From positions 1 to 5,844 of the forward strand of contig CALHRB010000222.1 of NCBI GenBank assembly GCA_938038165.1: a stretch of 5,844 nucleotides of DNA, read 5' to 3'. Source of the stretch: Candidatus Kapaibacterium sp. Its GTDB lineage: Bacteria; Bacteroidota; Ignavibacteria; Kapaibacteriales; UBA2268. Each line of letters opens with the position of its first letter. The first letter of the stretch is position 1. Both the position numbers and the translations under genes were made by a program. Below the pieces are notes generated by a model. That model was given only the letters and a program-made list of their open reading frames with translations. It made no database searches and had not been told where the DNA came from. Positions 1-5,844 of the stretch are shown piece by piece.

Positions 1-1034
1 ACGTAGCCGTAGCCACCGTGAATCTGGACTGCATCTCTTGTTATTTCATTTGCAATTGTTGAGGCATAAAGTTTTGCTTGAGAAGCAGCCATTATGTTTG
101 TATTTCCCTGGTCTTTGAGCCATGCGGCTTTATAAACCAGCAACCTTGCCGCTTCGATTTTCATAGCCATTTGAGTTAACTTTGCCTGAATCAATTGATG
201 CTCAATAAGAAGCTTCCCGAAAGCTTTTCTTTCCTTGGAATATCTGACGGAGGCTTCGTAAGCCCCTTGAGCAATTCCAAGTGCTTGAGCAGCAATTCCA
301 ATCCTGCCGCCGTTCAAACCAGACATAGCAATGTAAAATCCCTGACCAATATCGCCGATTCGGTTTTCATCAGGAATTTTGACATTTGTTAAAGCTATTG
401 AGCAAGTGTCACTCGAACGCATCCCCATTTTGTCTTCTTTCTTAGCTGGTTCAAATCCGGGTGTCCCTCTTTCGACAGCAAAGCAGGTTATGCCTTTATG
501 ACCAAGCTCTTCGTTGGTTTGAGCAAAAACAATATATAGCCCGGCATTTTGAGCTGTGGAGATCCAGTTTTTCATTCCATCTAAAATCCAATAACCATCC
601 TTGAATATTGCTTTTGTTTTCTGATGTGTTGCGTCTGATCCGGCTTCAGGTTCGCTAAGGCAATAAGCGCCTATTATCCTGCCTTCGGCTAATTCTCGCA
701 GATATTTTTCTTTTTGCTGTTGAGTGCCGTAAGTTTCTACTATCCAGTTAATCAATGAATTATGCACAGAAAAAATTATTCCCACGCTTGCGTCAACTTT
801 ACAAATTTCTTCTTGAGCAACAACATAGCTTAGTGTGTCAAGACCACTACCACCCCACTCGGGAGAAACCATCATCCCCATAAATCCAAGTTCAGCCATC
901 TTTTGAATTATTTCAGCGGGAAATGTTCCGTTAATATCCCTTTCGATCACAGATGGAGCAATTTCTTCCTGAGCAAATTTTCTAGATGTTTCCTGAATTT
1001 GTTTTTGAATCTCGTTCAATTCAAAAGAAATCAT
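1..1034 (-). CDS. Acyl-CoA dehydrogenase, short-chain type (partial, 3' end outside window)
   Basis: This is a flavin (FAD) enzyme that makes the alpha,beta double bond in acyl-CoA substrates and passes electrons to electron-transfer flavoprotein in the cytoplasm. The frame is open from the ATG at 1034 to the left edge, giving 344 residues of a family that is usually about 380 long. In order it shows the N-terminal helical domain, the signature LSEPEAGSDA (residues 126-135), KNWIST (155-160), the GRIGIAAQALGIAQGA stretch (243-258), RKAFGK (269-274) and HGGYGY (339-344). The catalytic Glu, expected about 20-25 residues after HGGYGY, lies outside the window. His137 sits where the first family signature usually has a small residue. 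A weak GAGA (1040-1043) precedes the start; the next upstream ATG (1039) hits a stop at once. The resemblance is to short-chain/butyryl-CoA dehydrogenases, but substrate length cannot be settled from sequence. Its neighbours are unrelated and divergent. Confidence 0.95.
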   Translation of the reverse strand, partial: MISFELNEIQKQIQETSRKFAQEEIAPSVIERDINGTFPAEIIQKMAELGFMGMMVSPEWGGSGLDTLSYVVAQEEICKVDASVGIIFSVHNSLINWIVETYGTQQQKEKYLRELAEGRIIGAYCLSEPEAGSDATHQKTKAIFKDGYWILDGMKNWISTAQNAGLYIVFAQTNEELGHKGITCFAVERGTPGFEPAKKEDKMGMRSSDTCSIALTNVKIPDENRIGDIGQGFYIAMSGLNGGRIGIAAQALGIAQGAYEASVRYSKERKAFGKLLIEHQLIQAKLTQMAMKIEAARLLVYKAAWLKDQGNTNIMAASQAKLYASTIANEITRDAVQIHGGYGY

Positions 1035-1122
1035 ATCATTCTCAAATTTTTTAAACTTTAAACATTTTTATTTCGTTTTCTACAAAATAATAAATTTTTG
1101 TTAATTAATTGAATTTACTGAG
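1035..1122. promoter_or_regulatory. Divergent intergenic region, likely holds two promoters
   Basis: This 88-bp, very AT-rich spacer lies between two divergently transcribed genes, so promoters for both should be here or just inside the genes. It has T-rich runs and a TTAATTAA palindrome (1101-1108). TTTG-like elements (for example TTTTTG at 1095-1100) resemble parts of Bacteroidota promoters, but I cannot align a convincing -33/-7 pair. The plus-strand gene has no recognisable Shine-Dalgarno in front of its ATG. The role is inferred from gene orientation, not from a defined motif. Confidence 0.4.
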
Positions 1123-1863
1123 ATGATTAGGTTTTTAATACTTATATCAATTTTCTGGGCTATTTTTTTGGCAAGTTTATATAGTCAGCCAAAACTCGAA
1201 ATTGAAGGCGGAAAGGCTTATGACTGGGGGGATGTCAAGCTCTCAGATTCACCTTTAACAGCAAAAATTAAGATCTACAATAAAGGTAACGAAAATTTAA
1301 AAATTTTCAAGGTAAAACCTGCTTGCGGCTGCACTACTGCACCGCTTGATAAGCAAGAAATAGAACCTGGTGACTACGCCACCCTCGATGTTACTCTCAA
1401 TTTAGGAAATCACTCAGGGCTATTCATCAGAAACATAACCATTACATCGAGCGACCCTGACAATTCTCCTATGAATTATCAGCTTAAATGTAACATATTA
1501 GTTCCTATTAAGTTTTTCCCAAGTCAATATATCTCTTTTGGTATGATGGAGCTAAATAAAGAATCTGTTGCAAAAGTTGTTCTGACAAATTCAACCGATA
1601 CAACTATTACTATCAAGGATGTTACTTTTTCCCCCGATTCAATGATAATTAACCTGAAAAAGGATACCCTTATTCCACCAAAGGGCAGTATTGATATTGA
1701 GGCAAAATTTACACCCAAAAACTTTGATCCTCTCATTGGCTGGATCAGGTTCCGAACTGACCACGAGGAGGTAACTTCGGCTGAAATTACTATCAGGGGA
1801 ATTGTTAAAGATGGTAATCTGGATGCACCGCCGGCTCTCCCTCATCAATCCGGCAAAAAATAA
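1123..1863 (+). CDS. Secreted DUF1573 protein with two Ig-like (ASH-type) domains
   Basis: This 246-residue protein is predicted to be exported by Sec. Residues 1-22 form a signal peptide (charged start, hydrophobic core, ending in LYSQ). Residues about 24-125 match the DUF1573 pattern: a YDWGDVKLSDSPLTAKIKI opening, then an N-K-G-N-E-N-L-K-I turn, the conserved ACGCTTAP motif (Cys68 and Cys70), EPGDYATLDV, and a closing strand with ITITSSDPDNSP. A second beta-sandwich repeat of the same general plan follows (about 130-228: FFPSQYISFG, then VVLTNSTDTTITI, IPPKGSIDIEAKFTP and ITIRGIVKDG). The tail is short, Pro-rich and unstructured. Such domains resemble ASPM/SPD-2/Hydin Ig folds and are common in exported Bacteroidota proteins; the molecular role of DUF1573 is not known. 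I see no T9SS sorting domain, so it is probably periplasmic. The stop is 7 bp before the glycosyltransferase ATG, suggesting co-transcription. Confidence 0.88.
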   Translation: MIRFLILISIFWAIFLASLYSQPKLEIEGGKAYDWGDVKLSDSPLTAKIKIYNKGNENLKIFKVKPACGCTTAPLDKQEIEPGDYATLDVTLNLGNHSGLFIRNITITSSDPDNSPMNYQLKCNILVPIKFFPSQYISFGMMELNKESVAKVVLTNSTDTTITIKDVTFSPDSMIINLKKDTLIPPKGSIDIEAKFTPKNFDPLIGWIRFRTDHEEVTSAEITIRGIVKDGNLDAPPALPHQSGKK

Positions 1864-1870
1864 ATTTTTT

Positions 1871-3019
1871 ATGGCTGAAAAATTTTTTAAATCATTTTTA
1901 AAAAAAATTGAAACAGTTTTAAGGAATACATCATATATTCTTTACAGATTATTTTTCAGGAATAAAAAAACAGATGTCCCGCTGGATATTAATAAAATAA
2001 ATAAAATACTTGTTCTCAGATATGATAAAATCGGAGATATGATTCTTACTTTGCCTGCAATTGATTTTATAAAAAGACTCAGACCCGAAATACAAATTGA
2101 TATCTTATGTTCTAAACATAATTATGAAATAATCAAATATGACAGTAGAATAGACAACAAATATATATCAGAGAACAAAGCTTTTAAACTCCTAAAAGAT
2201 GCACTAAAACTAAAAAAAAATAAATACGATGTTGTTTTTTCCTTTGTGTTTTATAAAACTACTCTCGCTGGTTTAATCTCGAATTTTGCAGGTTGTAAGA
2301 AGACTATCAAGATTTCTATTCTTCATAGAGAAAGAGAGAAAATATATTCTGCCTTCTACAATATTTTTGTTCCATCAGAAGATTTTATCGAAAACAAGAG
2401 TATGGTCGAAGTACTGTTCTTTATTGCAAATTATGTTTTTGGTTACGATTATGATTTGAAAAATATCAGACAAAAAATATATGTAAGCGAAGAATCATTT
2501 CAAAAAACAACAAAGTTCCTTAATTCTATTCCAAAAGGAAAATTTATTGTTCTCAATCTTTCTGCTGGTCATCCCATGAGAACATGGGCGCTGGAAAAAT
2601 ATGTGAGTTTGTTGGAACTGTTACTCAAAGAATTCAAAGATTTAATATTTGTCTTGATTTCTACCCCAAAAGATTATTCAAAATCAATAGCGGTTGCATC
2701 AAATTTTTCTGAAAGGGTTTTTTGCTATGGTTCAAATTCCATACTCGACGCAGCTGCATTAATTTCTCGATGCAATTTAGTTATTAGTCCTGATACATCA
2801 ATAGTTCACCTCTCATCAGTCTATTCTATACCGGTTTTAGGGCTTTATTCGCTTTATAAAACTAATTTAAATAACTGGACGCCATTCAATGTGCCGAACA
2901 AAATATTATTCGTACAAAACAGCAAAACTATAAATAATATTCTTCCAGAATCTGTTTTCTTTGCATTCAAAACCTTTTACTCTGAATTATTTGAAGATAA
3001 GCAACCCGAGAACAATTAA
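1871..3019 (+). CDS. Glycosyltransferase family 9 (ADP-heptose:LPS heptosyltransferase-like)
   Basis: This 382-residue protein likely transfers a sugar, typically heptose from ADP-heptose, onto a lipopolysaccharide core or another surface glycan at the cytoplasmic face of the inner membrane. The N-terminal Rossmann half starts with KILVLRYDKIGDMILTLPAI (residues 45-64), the GT9 hallmark; the Asp in the KIGD stretch (56) matches the conserved acidic residue. The C-terminal donor-binding half has FIVLNLSAGHPMRTWALEKY (225-244), then the hallmark VISPDTSIVHLSSVYSIPVLGLY (304-326). Residues 1-40 are a basic, Lys/Phe-rich extension that may touch the membrane. I chose the ATG at 1871, 7 bp after the upstream stop. 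A TTG at 1802 or ATGs at 1811 and 1823 would add 16-23 residues inside the upstream gene, with no Shine-Dalgarno to support them. No clear Shine-Dalgarno precedes 1871 either. The gene is very AT- and Lys-rich. The family call is firm; the sugar and acceptor are unknown, so I give no waa/rfa symbol. Confidence 0.88.
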   Translation: MAEKFFKSFLKKIETVLRNTSYILYRLFFRNKKTDVPLDINKINKILVLRYDKIGDMILTLPAIDFIKRLRPEIQIDILCSKHNYEIIKYDSRIDNKYISENKAFKLLKDALKLKKNKYDVVFSFVFYKTTLAGLISNFAGCKKTIKISILHREREKIYSAFYNIFVPSEDFIENKSMVEVLFFIANYVFGYDYDLKNIRQKIYVSEESFQKTTKFLNSIPKGKFIVLNLSAGHPMRTWALEKYVSLLELLLKEFKDLIFVLISTPKDYSKSIAVASNFSERVFCYGSNSILDAAALISRCNLVISPDTSIVHLSSVYSIPVLGLYSLYKTNLNNWTPFNVPNKILFVQNSKTINNILPESVFFAFKTFYSELFEDKQPENN

Positions 3020-3020
3020 T

Positions 3021-3099
3021 TCCCTTTGGCATAAGTATTGCTAAACATAAAGTTCAACAAGAAATTGACGATATAAATTAAATATATTCGGCAAAGGGA
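3021..3099 (+). promoter_or_regulatory. Inverted repeat able to pair with the ribosome binding site of the 3107 gene
   Basis: TCCCTTTG (3021-3028), directly after the glycosyltransferase stop codon, is the exact reverse complement of CAAAGGGA (3092-3099). A U-G pair (3020 with 3100) could extend the stem to 9 bp. The right arm contains most of the Shine-Dalgarno of the next gene (GGGAG at 3096-3100). The 63-nt loop is AT-rich. In the mRNA this pairing could lower initiation at 3107, but the long loop makes it weak, and it could be chance complementarity. The repeat is seen directly; regulation is inference. Confidence 0.3.
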
Positions 3100-3100
3100 G
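3096..3100 (+). promoter_or_regulatory. Shine-Dalgarno for the cohesin/dockerin protein gene
   Basis: GGGAG, inside AAAGGGAGAG (3093-3102), lies 6 nt before the ATG at 3107. It is the strongest Shine-Dalgarno in the window and fixes that start, which is also followed at once by a good signal peptide. Confidence 0.65.
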
Positions 3101-3106
3101 AGAAAT

Positions 3107-4555
3107 ATGAAACTTTTTAGATACATTTTCTTTTTTTTAATAAGTTTAAGTTTTTTGGCTTATTCGCAAACGTTGAAATTTGTTAGAACTGACGTTGAAA
3201 AGGCAAGAGAAAATTTCGTAACAGCAACATATATTTTTGGCTTGGATGTTTATGCTGATAGTATTAAAAACTGCACAGGTGTTACATTTGAGTTGCGACA
3301 TAACCTCCCAGAGTATCTTAAATTATCTGACTGGACTTACGGAGACTTTGGCGAAAAAGGATCTGCTGTTGTCATTCACGACATTGACACCTTAACAAAG
3401 CAAGGGAGATTATATGTTGGTGTTCTTTCGGGCGAGCCTGTTGGATTTACCGGGCTTGAAAATCCAAAACTCATTCATTTGGAATTTGTAGTAAGCCAAT
3501 CAGCTCCCCACGGGACTGAACTTAATTTTGATGTAATTAATTCAAAAGCTGTTATTTATGATGGTTTAGCAGGCAAAATCAGGGATATTTACGTCCCTTC
3601 CTTTAAATATAAAGTTCATGGATTTACTGAAGTTTGGCCCGGAGATGCTGATAATAACGGAGTGGTAGATACACGAGATATTGCTACTGTCGGTCTATTC
3701 CTTGGTTATGGTCTGTCCAAAGAAAATTTCAGAAGCTTCAAAAGGGAAAATCCGAGCACCTATTGGACAAAGCAGCGTGCTTTATGCTGGGACAGCCTCG
3801 AAGTAACTTATGCTGATTGCGATGGCAATGGCGATATTAATATTACCGATATGCTTATTATTCCATTGAATTTTGGTAAAACAACAGAAAATCCAAACAA
3901 TTCAAATAAACCTCTTCCTGTCTCAGAAAATACTTACGAACCCTGTAACTCAAAAGACTATAATAAGACTCCCATAATCATTTATGTTCCCGAACCAATT
4001 ATTGGTATTGCAGCAAGAGTTGATTGGAAGCCTTTGAGAAACAATTTTTTATGTATCGAGGACAACAATTTATTTGGTTCGGAGCAATTCTCTTACATAA
4101 ATGAGCATAGTGATTTATTCCTGACTGACTTCCTCGTAAGTTCATCATCAAAAAGTTCTCTTGGGCGGGGTTTTTCTGTTATTGGGTGGGTTCGCTCTGA
4201 TTTAATTGGGGCTATCGAAAGGTCATTCGAAATTTCTAATGCTCAGGGAATAACATCTGATGGTAGGATAATACCTTTGGAATTAGTAACATCAATTGAA
4301 AACGATGATTTAGTTTTATTCGAAAGCAATAATCTCATTGCTAAAGATGGTTCTTTGAGGATTAAACTCAAGGAAGAAAATCAACAGGTAACAATGGAAA
4401 TTTATGATTTAATGGGTAGTATGCTCCAAAGAGAACAGAAATTTTCAAATGATAGACAATTAAATATTGATGTGTCAATATTAGCCTCTGGTTATTATTA
4501 TTCAATAATAAAAATTAAAAATTCAATAAAATTGATTAAATTTCTGAAATATTAA
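3107..4555 (+). CDS. Secreted cohesin-like/dockerin-like protein with T9SS type A sorting domain
   Basis: This 482-residue protein is predicted to leave the cell by Sec and then T9SS. Residues 1-21 are a signal peptide ending in AYSQ. Residues about 22-171 look like a cohesin-type beta-sandwich (FGLDVYADSIKNCTGVTFEL early; LIHLEFVVSQSAPHGTELNF later). Two dockerin-type calcium loops follow: D180, D182, N184, D191 (GDADNNGVVDTRDI) and D237, D239, N241, D248 (DCDGNGDINITD). They start 57 residues apart, more than in a compact dockerin, with a Trp/Arg/Lys-rich insertion between them. A linker (about 259-290) leads to a probable second, divergent cohesin-like domain (about 292-395; FSVIGWVRSDLIGAIERSF, then ISNAQGITSDGRIIPLEL). 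Residues about 415-482 fit a type A sorting domain (VTMEIYDLMGSML, LASGYYYSIIKI, IKLIKFLKY). No catalytic motif is visible, so a structural or surface-binding role is inferred. A good Shine-Dalgarno supports the start. Confidence 0.8.
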   Translation: MKLFRYIFFFLISLSFLAYSQTLKFVRTDVEKARENFVTATYIFGLDVYADSIKNCTGVTFELRHNLPEYLKLSDWTYGDFGEKGSAVVIHDIDTLTKQGRLYVGVLSGEPVGFTGLENPKLIHLEFVVSQSAPHGTELNFDVINSKAVIYDGLAGKIRDIYVPSFKYKVHGFTEVWPGDADNNGVVDTRDIATVGLFLGYGLSKENFRSFKRENPSTYWTKQRALCWDSLEVTYADCDGNGDINITDMLIIPLNFGKTTENPNNSNKPLPVSENTYEPCNSKDYNKTPIIIYVPEPIIGIAARVDWKPLRNNFLCIEDNNLFGSEQFSYINEHSDLFLTDFLVSSSSKSSLGRGFSVIGWVRSDLIGAIERSFEISNAQGITSDGRIIPLELVTSIENDDLVLFESNNLIAKDGSLRIKLKEENQQVTMEIYDLMGSMLQREQKFSNDRQLNIDVSILASGYYYSIIKIKNSIKLIKFLKY

Positions 4556-4621
4556 TCAATTTTGTAATCTTTTCATCCTATTTTGTGTCATATTCATCCA
4601 GAAAAAAATTAAGGGTGATTT

Positions 4622-5254
4622 ATGCTAATAAGATCAGTTTCATTTTTTATCATTTTTATATTTTCATTCCTTTACCTAAATTCACAGGATTTAGAAACAC
4701 TCATAAATAGAATTGATATTGCCACGCTTATCAATAATATTTGTATTCTTTCCTATGAAAAAGAAGTAATTATTAATAATAATACTGAGAGGATAGATTC
4801 TCGTAAATTTGACAGCGAAAAGAAACATTTGGCAGCTTTATGGTTAAAATCAAAGCTTGTGGAGTATGGCTATCAGGCTCAAATAATTGAAACAGCGAAG
4901 AATGAAGAGACAGTTTTAGCAAGGAAAATCGGAGCAAATAAAAATAATCTGGTGATTATGGTAGCACATTACGATTCATTCAATTTTGATCCCGAACCAG
5001 CTCCCGGACCCAACGACAATGCGAGTGGTTGTTCGGCAGTTCTCGAGATTGCAAGAATTTTAAGGGATGTTAAGCTGAATTTCTCTCTTGAATTCATTTT
5101 CTGGGATGGAGAAGAAACAAGAATGGCAAGTAGTAAATATTATGTTGAAAATTTAGTTAATAGCCCTATTTTTTTTGTAGAATATATTAATCTTGATATG
5201 TTAGCCTGGGATTCAAATAATGACAGAAAAGTCAGAATTAAATATAAAGATTAA
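4622..5254 (+). CDS. M28 peptidase, N-terminal part (signal peptide and most of the zinc site)
   Basis: This 210-residue frame starts with a signal peptide (1-21, ending LYLNSQ) and an N-terminal helical region with a KKHLAALWLKSKLVEYGY segment (67-84) typical of M28 enzymes. The metal site follows in order: VAHYDSF (His116 ligand, Asp118), PGPNDNASG (Asp132, bridging ligand), WDGEE (Glu164 catalytic base, Glu165 ligand) and NLDM (Asp192 ligand). Assignments are by analogy with the Vibrio/Aeromonas aminopeptidase pattern. It stops after KYKD, before the region that should carry the last His ligand, so on its own it should be inactive and also lacks the T9SS signal found downstream. Treat it as the front half of the broken gene. 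Confidence 0.8.
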   Translation: MLIRSVSFFIIFIFSFLYLNSQDLETLINRIDIATLINNICILSYEKEVIINNNTERIDSRKFDSEKKHLAALWLKSKLVEYGYQAQIIETAKNEETVLARKIGANKNNLVIMVAHYDSFNFDPEPAPGPNDNASGCSAVLEIARILRDVKLNFSLEFIFWDGEETRMASSKYYVENLVNSPIFFVEYINLDMLAWDSNNDRKVRIKYKD

Positions 5255-5309
5255 GAAAATTCTTACTCTTTAGCTGTTCAATCAATTTCCCGGGGCAGAA
5301 AAATATGCT
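5255..5309 (+). other. Lesion region joining the two halves of the M28 gene
   Basis: Directly after the TAA, frame 2 can be read on to a TGA at about 5324, while the frame of the second half is closed by TAG at 5271-5273 and open after it. The protein-like continuation switches frames here, most plausibly around 5271-5285 (SYSLA in one frame, then FNQFPGAEKYALDL in the other). The stretch is rich in A and T runs, where small indels and sequencing errors are frequent. I see no slippery site plus stem-loop that would suggest programmed frameshifting. Confidence 0.55.
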
Positions 5310-5753
5310 TTGGATCTAAAACCTGAACTTAGCACCCACAATTGGTGGGGCGATGGGGATTGTGTTTCGTTCTGGAAACGTGGGCTAACTGCAATTGGGA
5401 TTGCTGACTTTATTGATTATATTGATAGTTATCATAATTCATATGATTTAATAAGACTTTTTAATTATGATTATTACCTTGAAAACACAAAACTTGCATT
5501 TATAATCACGCATAAACTGACTTCAGGCGATAATTTTTCAACCAATTATTTTGATGATGCTTCTCATAAATCGAACAAAATTTTTAAGGCAACAAAAGGA
5601 CAAATCATTGAATTATATAAACAATTCAACCCCACAGATATTGAGATTTATAACATTTTAGGAATCAAACTTGAAATTCAAAACATCAATGATTTGACCG
5701 AAGGATTATATTTTGTCTTTATCAATAATTCCGAAAGCTATAACCACAAGTAA
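5310..5753 (+). CDS. M28 peptidase, C-terminal part with T9SS-like sorting domain
   Basis: The nominal start is a TTG at 5310, but the frame is open from 5274, and I see no Shine-Dalgarno, so this is more likely the tail of the preceding gene than an independent one. Counting from the TTG, WWGDGDCVSFWKRGLTAIGI (12-31) matches the M28 segment that usually reads GGSDH..FW..G..AI.I, with Cys18 in place of the common His. DSYHNSYD (39-46) supplies the last zinc ligand, His42, in the usual YHxxxD setting. After the catalytic domain, residues about 95-143 (TDIEIYNILGIKLEIQ, then LTEGLYFVFI) look like a type A sorting domain. The final basic strand seems short, ending SYNHK, so the extreme C-terminus may also be clipped. 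It is not a plausible enzyme alone. Confidence 0.7.
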   Translation: MDLKPELSTHNWWGDGDCVSFWKRGLTAIGIADFIDYIDSYHNSYDLIRLFNYDYYLENTKLAFIITHKLTSGDNFSTNYFDDASHKSNKIFKATKGQIIELYKQFNPTDIEIYNILGIKLEIQNINDLTEGLYFVFINNSESYNHK

Positions 5754-5844
5754 ATTGAAGAGTGAAATTTTAAAATGTGAATAATGAATTGCAATTGTTC
5801 GCTCATCATTCTATACAAAGTTTAAACACAGGAGCAAAATAATC
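5754..5844 (+). promoter_or_regulatory. Intergenic region with possible Shine-Dalgarno for a gene beyond the right edge
   Basis: No gene is visible here. AGGAG at 5830-5834 is followed by an A-rich stretch to the window end, as expected if a plus-strand gene starts within a few bases of the edge. An imperfect 9-bp inverted repeat (5779-5787 with 5803-5811, one mismatch, 15-nt loop) lies upstream, but it has no T-run and is AT-rich, so I do not call it a terminator. Confidence 0.3.

Larger units (their letters stand above)
4622..5753 (+). pseudogene. Secreted M28 family zinc peptidase, interrupted by a stop and a frameshift
   Basis: Two consecutive reading frames together make one M28 (aminopeptidase Y/PepQ-like fold) metallopeptidase. 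The first (4622-5254) has a signal peptide and four of the five expected zinc ligands. The second (open from 5274, in the +1 frame, to 5753) has the fifth ligand and a sorting-domain-like C-terminus. An in-frame TAA at 5252-5254 ends the first part. Continuing past it in the same frame reads ENSYSLAVQ and then runs into another stop, while the neighbouring frame gives FPGAEKYALDL leading into the second part. At least two changes are therefore needed to restore the gene: a stop substitution plus a 1-nt insertion, or two 1-nt deletions. It could be a decaying gene or assembly/sequencing error. AAGGGTGA (4611-4618) is a fair Shine-Dalgarno for the ATG at 4622. The substrate is unknown; exported aminopeptidase activity is typical of the family. 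Confidence 0.8.

Noticed and set aside
195..392. Plus-strand open frame of 65 codons
   Set aside because: It lies antisense inside the acyl-CoA dehydrogenase gene, whose protein is strongly conserved; the plus-strand peptide has no recognisable features.
1524..1848. Two overlapping minus-strand open frames
   Set aside because: Both are antisense to the DUF1573 gene, and their peptides show no domain or signal.
1802..1870. Upstream TTG/ATG starts for the glycosyltransferase
   Set aside because: They would lie inside the DUF1573 gene with no Shine-Dalgarno, and the added residues do not resemble the GT9 N-terminus; ATG at 1871 is better placed.
3107..4555. Cellulosome scaffold
   Set aside because: No carbohydrate-binding module, catalytic domain or array of cohesins is visible; one or two cohesin-like domains with a dockerin-like module do not establish a cellulosome.
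5230..5310. Programmed ribosomal frameshift in the M28 gene
   Set aside because: No heptameric slippery site or convincing downstream stem is visible, and a stop codon must also be bypassed; decay or sequence error is simpler.
5779..5811. Possible rho-independent terminator after the M28 gene
   Set aside because: The stem is AT-rich with a mismatch and a 15-nt loop, and no T-run follows.

Overview
The window looks like part of a chromosome from the Bacteroidota/Chlorobi (FCB) group. An Ignavibacteria- or Kapabacteria-like lineage is my best guess, inferred without any database search. Three things support this. Three exported proteins carry short Sec signal peptides ending in Ser-Gln (…YSQ, …NSQ), a common pattern in this group. 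Two of them end in domains resembling the type IX secretion (T9SS) type A sorting domain. The intergenic DNA is very AT-rich, and Shine-Dalgarno sequences vary in strength.

Layout. Positions 1-1034 (minus strand) hold most of an acyl-CoA dehydrogenase gene whose 3' end lies beyond the left edge. An 88-bp AT-rich spacer separates it from a divergent run of plus-strand genes. These are a secreted DUF1573 protein (1123-1863), a glycosyltransferase family 9 (heptosyltransferase-like) protein (1871-3019), a large secreted protein with cohesin-like, dockerin-like and T9SS sorting modules (3107-4555), and a secreted M28 zinc peptidase interrupted by an in-frame stop and a frameshift (4622-5753). The last 91 bases hold no gene, but end with a possible ribosome binding site for a gene starting just past the right edge.

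How the genes fit together. The acyl-CoA dehydrogenase is a housekeeping enzyme of fatty-acid or amino-acid catabolism with no evident link to its neighbours. The plus-strand genes share a cell-envelope theme: an exported DUF1573 protein, a sugar transferase probably acting on lipopolysaccharide or another surface glycan, and two likely T9SS cargo proteins. DUF1573 and GT9 genes are 7 bp apart and probably co-transcribed. The later genes are spaced by 87 and 66 bp and may have their own signals.

The most interesting points are the unusual cohesin/dockerin/sorting-domain protein with a long insertion between its two calcium loops, an inverted repeat that could hide that gene's ribosome binding site, and the broken M28 peptidase, whose last zinc ligand and secretion signal are cut off from the rest. 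I see no mobile element, CRISPR array, tRNA or rRNA, and no clear evidence of a wholly new system.
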